This document shows, one piece after another, positions 29,741 through 31,305 of a stretch of DNA of 31,305 nt; positions within the stretch are counted from its first letter, which is position 1; every line of letters starts with the position of its first letter. The stretch comes from Chara braunii (Eukaryota > Streptophyta > Charophyceae > Charales > Characeae): positions 39,054 to 70,358 of the forward strand of contig BFEA01000087.1 of NCBI GenBank assembly GCA_003427395.1. The letters are read 5' to 3'. The notes beneath the pieces are model-generated. The model saw nothing but the letters and a program-made list of their open reading frames with translations, did no database searches and was not told where the DNA came from. The position numbers were made by a program, and so were the translations under genes.

Positions 29741-30109
29741 CTGGCAGCCGACGGGAGGGAGACGTTGGCGCGAGATTGCTGTGATGTTGTGAAGTAGATG
29801 CGAGTTAGCGCTTGACGCACGCGCGGTATCTAGAGGAGCTGGGTCATTACTATGTCATAGGCTGATGTGGCATCTGGCCTGAGGCACAGAGGAAAAGGGA
29901 GAATAGTAGCAGCAACTGCTGTTTGAACATTTTCCCTGTGTTTTTCACATGAAGTACTCCATAGCCAAAACCTTTAAAGAGGTTGGAGAGCTCATGCGAG
30001 TTGACGAAAGTCGATGTCGGTGGAGGAAAGTGGAGTCGGCCCCGTGGAGACCAAAGTGCGGAGAACGTTGGTCCTACTTGAAGAATCATCACAGTGCCAC
30101 TGGGAGAGT

Positions 30110-30587
30110 ATCATCAAGAGAGCGGCTAGGAGGTCATCATCAATCTATATATGTGCTTTCGTCTGTTTTTTGTCTTGTGCAGGTTATCCATCAAGAGCAT
30201 CAAGATTGTCATCATTGTCATTTCAGCGGGTTTTTTTTTCCATCAAGGACACCGTCATTTTTGTAATCCTCATTTGGTTACCGGTGGTAATCATCATCGG
30301 CTTCTCTAATTCGTCATCCATGTTATTTATCTTTTTTTTATCTTCTTCATGGTCATCATCCAGACTTTTCTGTAAAAATCGTAATCATCGTCATCTTCTA
30401 TTTTCATTACAGCAATAGTGAGTTGTCAACCTTCCACACCGATGTCATAAGGGTATCGCAAGTCCAACGTTCTTTATTTGTTTTCGCCAATTTTTTTTCA
30501 TCATCATCATCATCATCATCTACCAATCTGAATCTTTATTATCATTATCATCATCATCATCATCATCAATCATCATCATTCATCATC

Positions 30588-30622
<35 letters not shown>

Positions 30623-30660
30623 CGGTTTCGTTATTCTTTTTTTCATCAATCAGTAGTTAT
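30110..30660. repeat. TCA/ATC-rich microsatellite region
   Basis: Dense (TCA)n blocks at about 30499-30520 and 30537-30622, with looser ATCATC upstream. Frames through it give His or Ser runs only. Confidence 0.9.
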
Positions 30661-31305
30661 CTTTGTGTTTGTGATTATATTCTCATCTCCCAGATAGCCT
30701 ATGGTCTAGTTGGTAGGTAGGTTGGTCAGGAAGGGAGCGCTACTCCGCAGGGGTAACACAAGGTGGGAGGTGATTGCCCTCCAGGGAGTAGATGCAGATG
30801 ATGGGAGCTGACCTGGACTGGGACTGGGAGATATGTATGGGGGCGCATTATCTCCTTGCGGAGGCAGACTAGGTCAGAGTGTTCGTTTTGAGGTACACCT
30901 TTTGGGGGAACTGGTTACCTCAAGGTAGATGGGAATGAGGAGGTTCTCTCTTTTGTTGGGGCTGATAGGAACTTCATGCTGATAGCGGGGTTCGACTCAG
31001 CGGAGGCAGCGAGAGGGAAGAGGAAATGAGGGGAGAGGAGGAGAATACATGGAAAAAGGGGAGGGGTGGAGATAAATAATCATCAGCATCGTCATCATTA
31101 TCCATCATCTTTGTGATCAAATTAAGGTACTTGTCAAATTTCATCATCAGAAAGTTTTGCTGATCAAGATTATGATATTATCAGATCCTTTATTTCTGGT
31201 TGGCATTCTGGATTAGCTAATTTCCTAATTGAGTCCTCTTGTGTAATGGCCAGGTTGAGTTGGCGTCAAAACGACGCTAGCCGGCGCTGGGGCAGTGCCC
31301 TGTAA
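30661..31305. other. Gene-free end of window
   Basis: Purine-rich, no recognised gene. ATCATC words recur near 31080-31110. The last 40 bp (ACGACGCTAGCCGGCGCTGGGG...CCCTGTAA) match the motif repeated at 22091 and 22554, so another copy of that repeat starts here and is cut by the window end. Confidence 0.5.

Noticed and set aside
30694-31000. tRNA gene or tRNA-derived SINE head (TGGTCTAGTTGG resembling box A, GGTTCGACTCA resembling box B)
   Set aside because: The two boxes are about 290 bp apart and no cloverleaf can be formed between them.

Overview
The window looks like accessory, repeat-dominated nuclear DNA of a plant-lineage eukaryote. The pointers are an L1-type LINE with a DUF4283-like gag region and a zf-RVT tail as in plant LINEs, an LTR element whose primer-binding site resembles that for initiator tRNA-Met, a plant-type U2 snRNA fragment, and many GA, GAT and TCA microsatellites. 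A streptophyte alga such as Chara is one possibility but cannot be shown from sequence alone. There is one assembly gap (15845-15964). I found no intact single-copy gene. The best non-transposon coding candidate is a minus-strand exon at 11836-12144 with a CW-like cysteine/tryptophan pattern.

Layout. 1-1500: microsatellite and small tandem duplications. About 1500-10317: a nearly complete but decayed LINE, with ORF1 (1741-5402) and ORF2 (5470-9995: APE endonuclease, reverse transcriptase, zinc finger, C-terminal domain) and a structured 3' tail. 10400-11634: a large imperfect palindrome next to a 227-bp foldback. 11700-14050: the CW-like exon, GAT-rich DNA and a 230-bp duplication. 14088-14160: a retroposed, internally deleted U2 snRNA. 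14434-14592: a short hairpin-tailed element. 14790-21250: a nested insertion in which an LTR retrotransposon (14912-20642, minus strand, no coding capacity seen) sits inside a 5'-truncated LINE. Its left LTR is split by a second, solo-LTR-like insertion (15063-16514), and its interior holds another 5'-truncated LINE (17618-18348). 22000-28310: a cluster of short hairpin-tailed elements on both strands, interrupted by small inverted-repeat transposons. 28335-31305: tandem duplications, an exact-phase 25-bp minisatellite and TCA repeats.

The most interesting system is a retroposon family whose 3' tail carries serial RNA hairpins. A stem-loop of the form GCTGGA-7 nt-TCCAGC, preceded by GGGAC or close to it, occurs 15 times. 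Several copies show paired substitutions that keep the stem. In the fuller copies two such hairpins stand 46-58 bp apart and are followed by a third stem and an A-rich tail. The large LINE ends with the same arrangement, so the short elements are either LINE-dependent SINEs or extreme 5' truncations. The natural reading is that the LINE reverse transcriptase recognises this structured tail.

The order of insertion can be read from target-site duplications: GAGG for the LTR element, ACAGG for the inner LTR, GACAAT for U2, and a 12-bp repeat around the fragment at 25279. All coding regions found are broken by stops and frameshifts, so the window records past activity.
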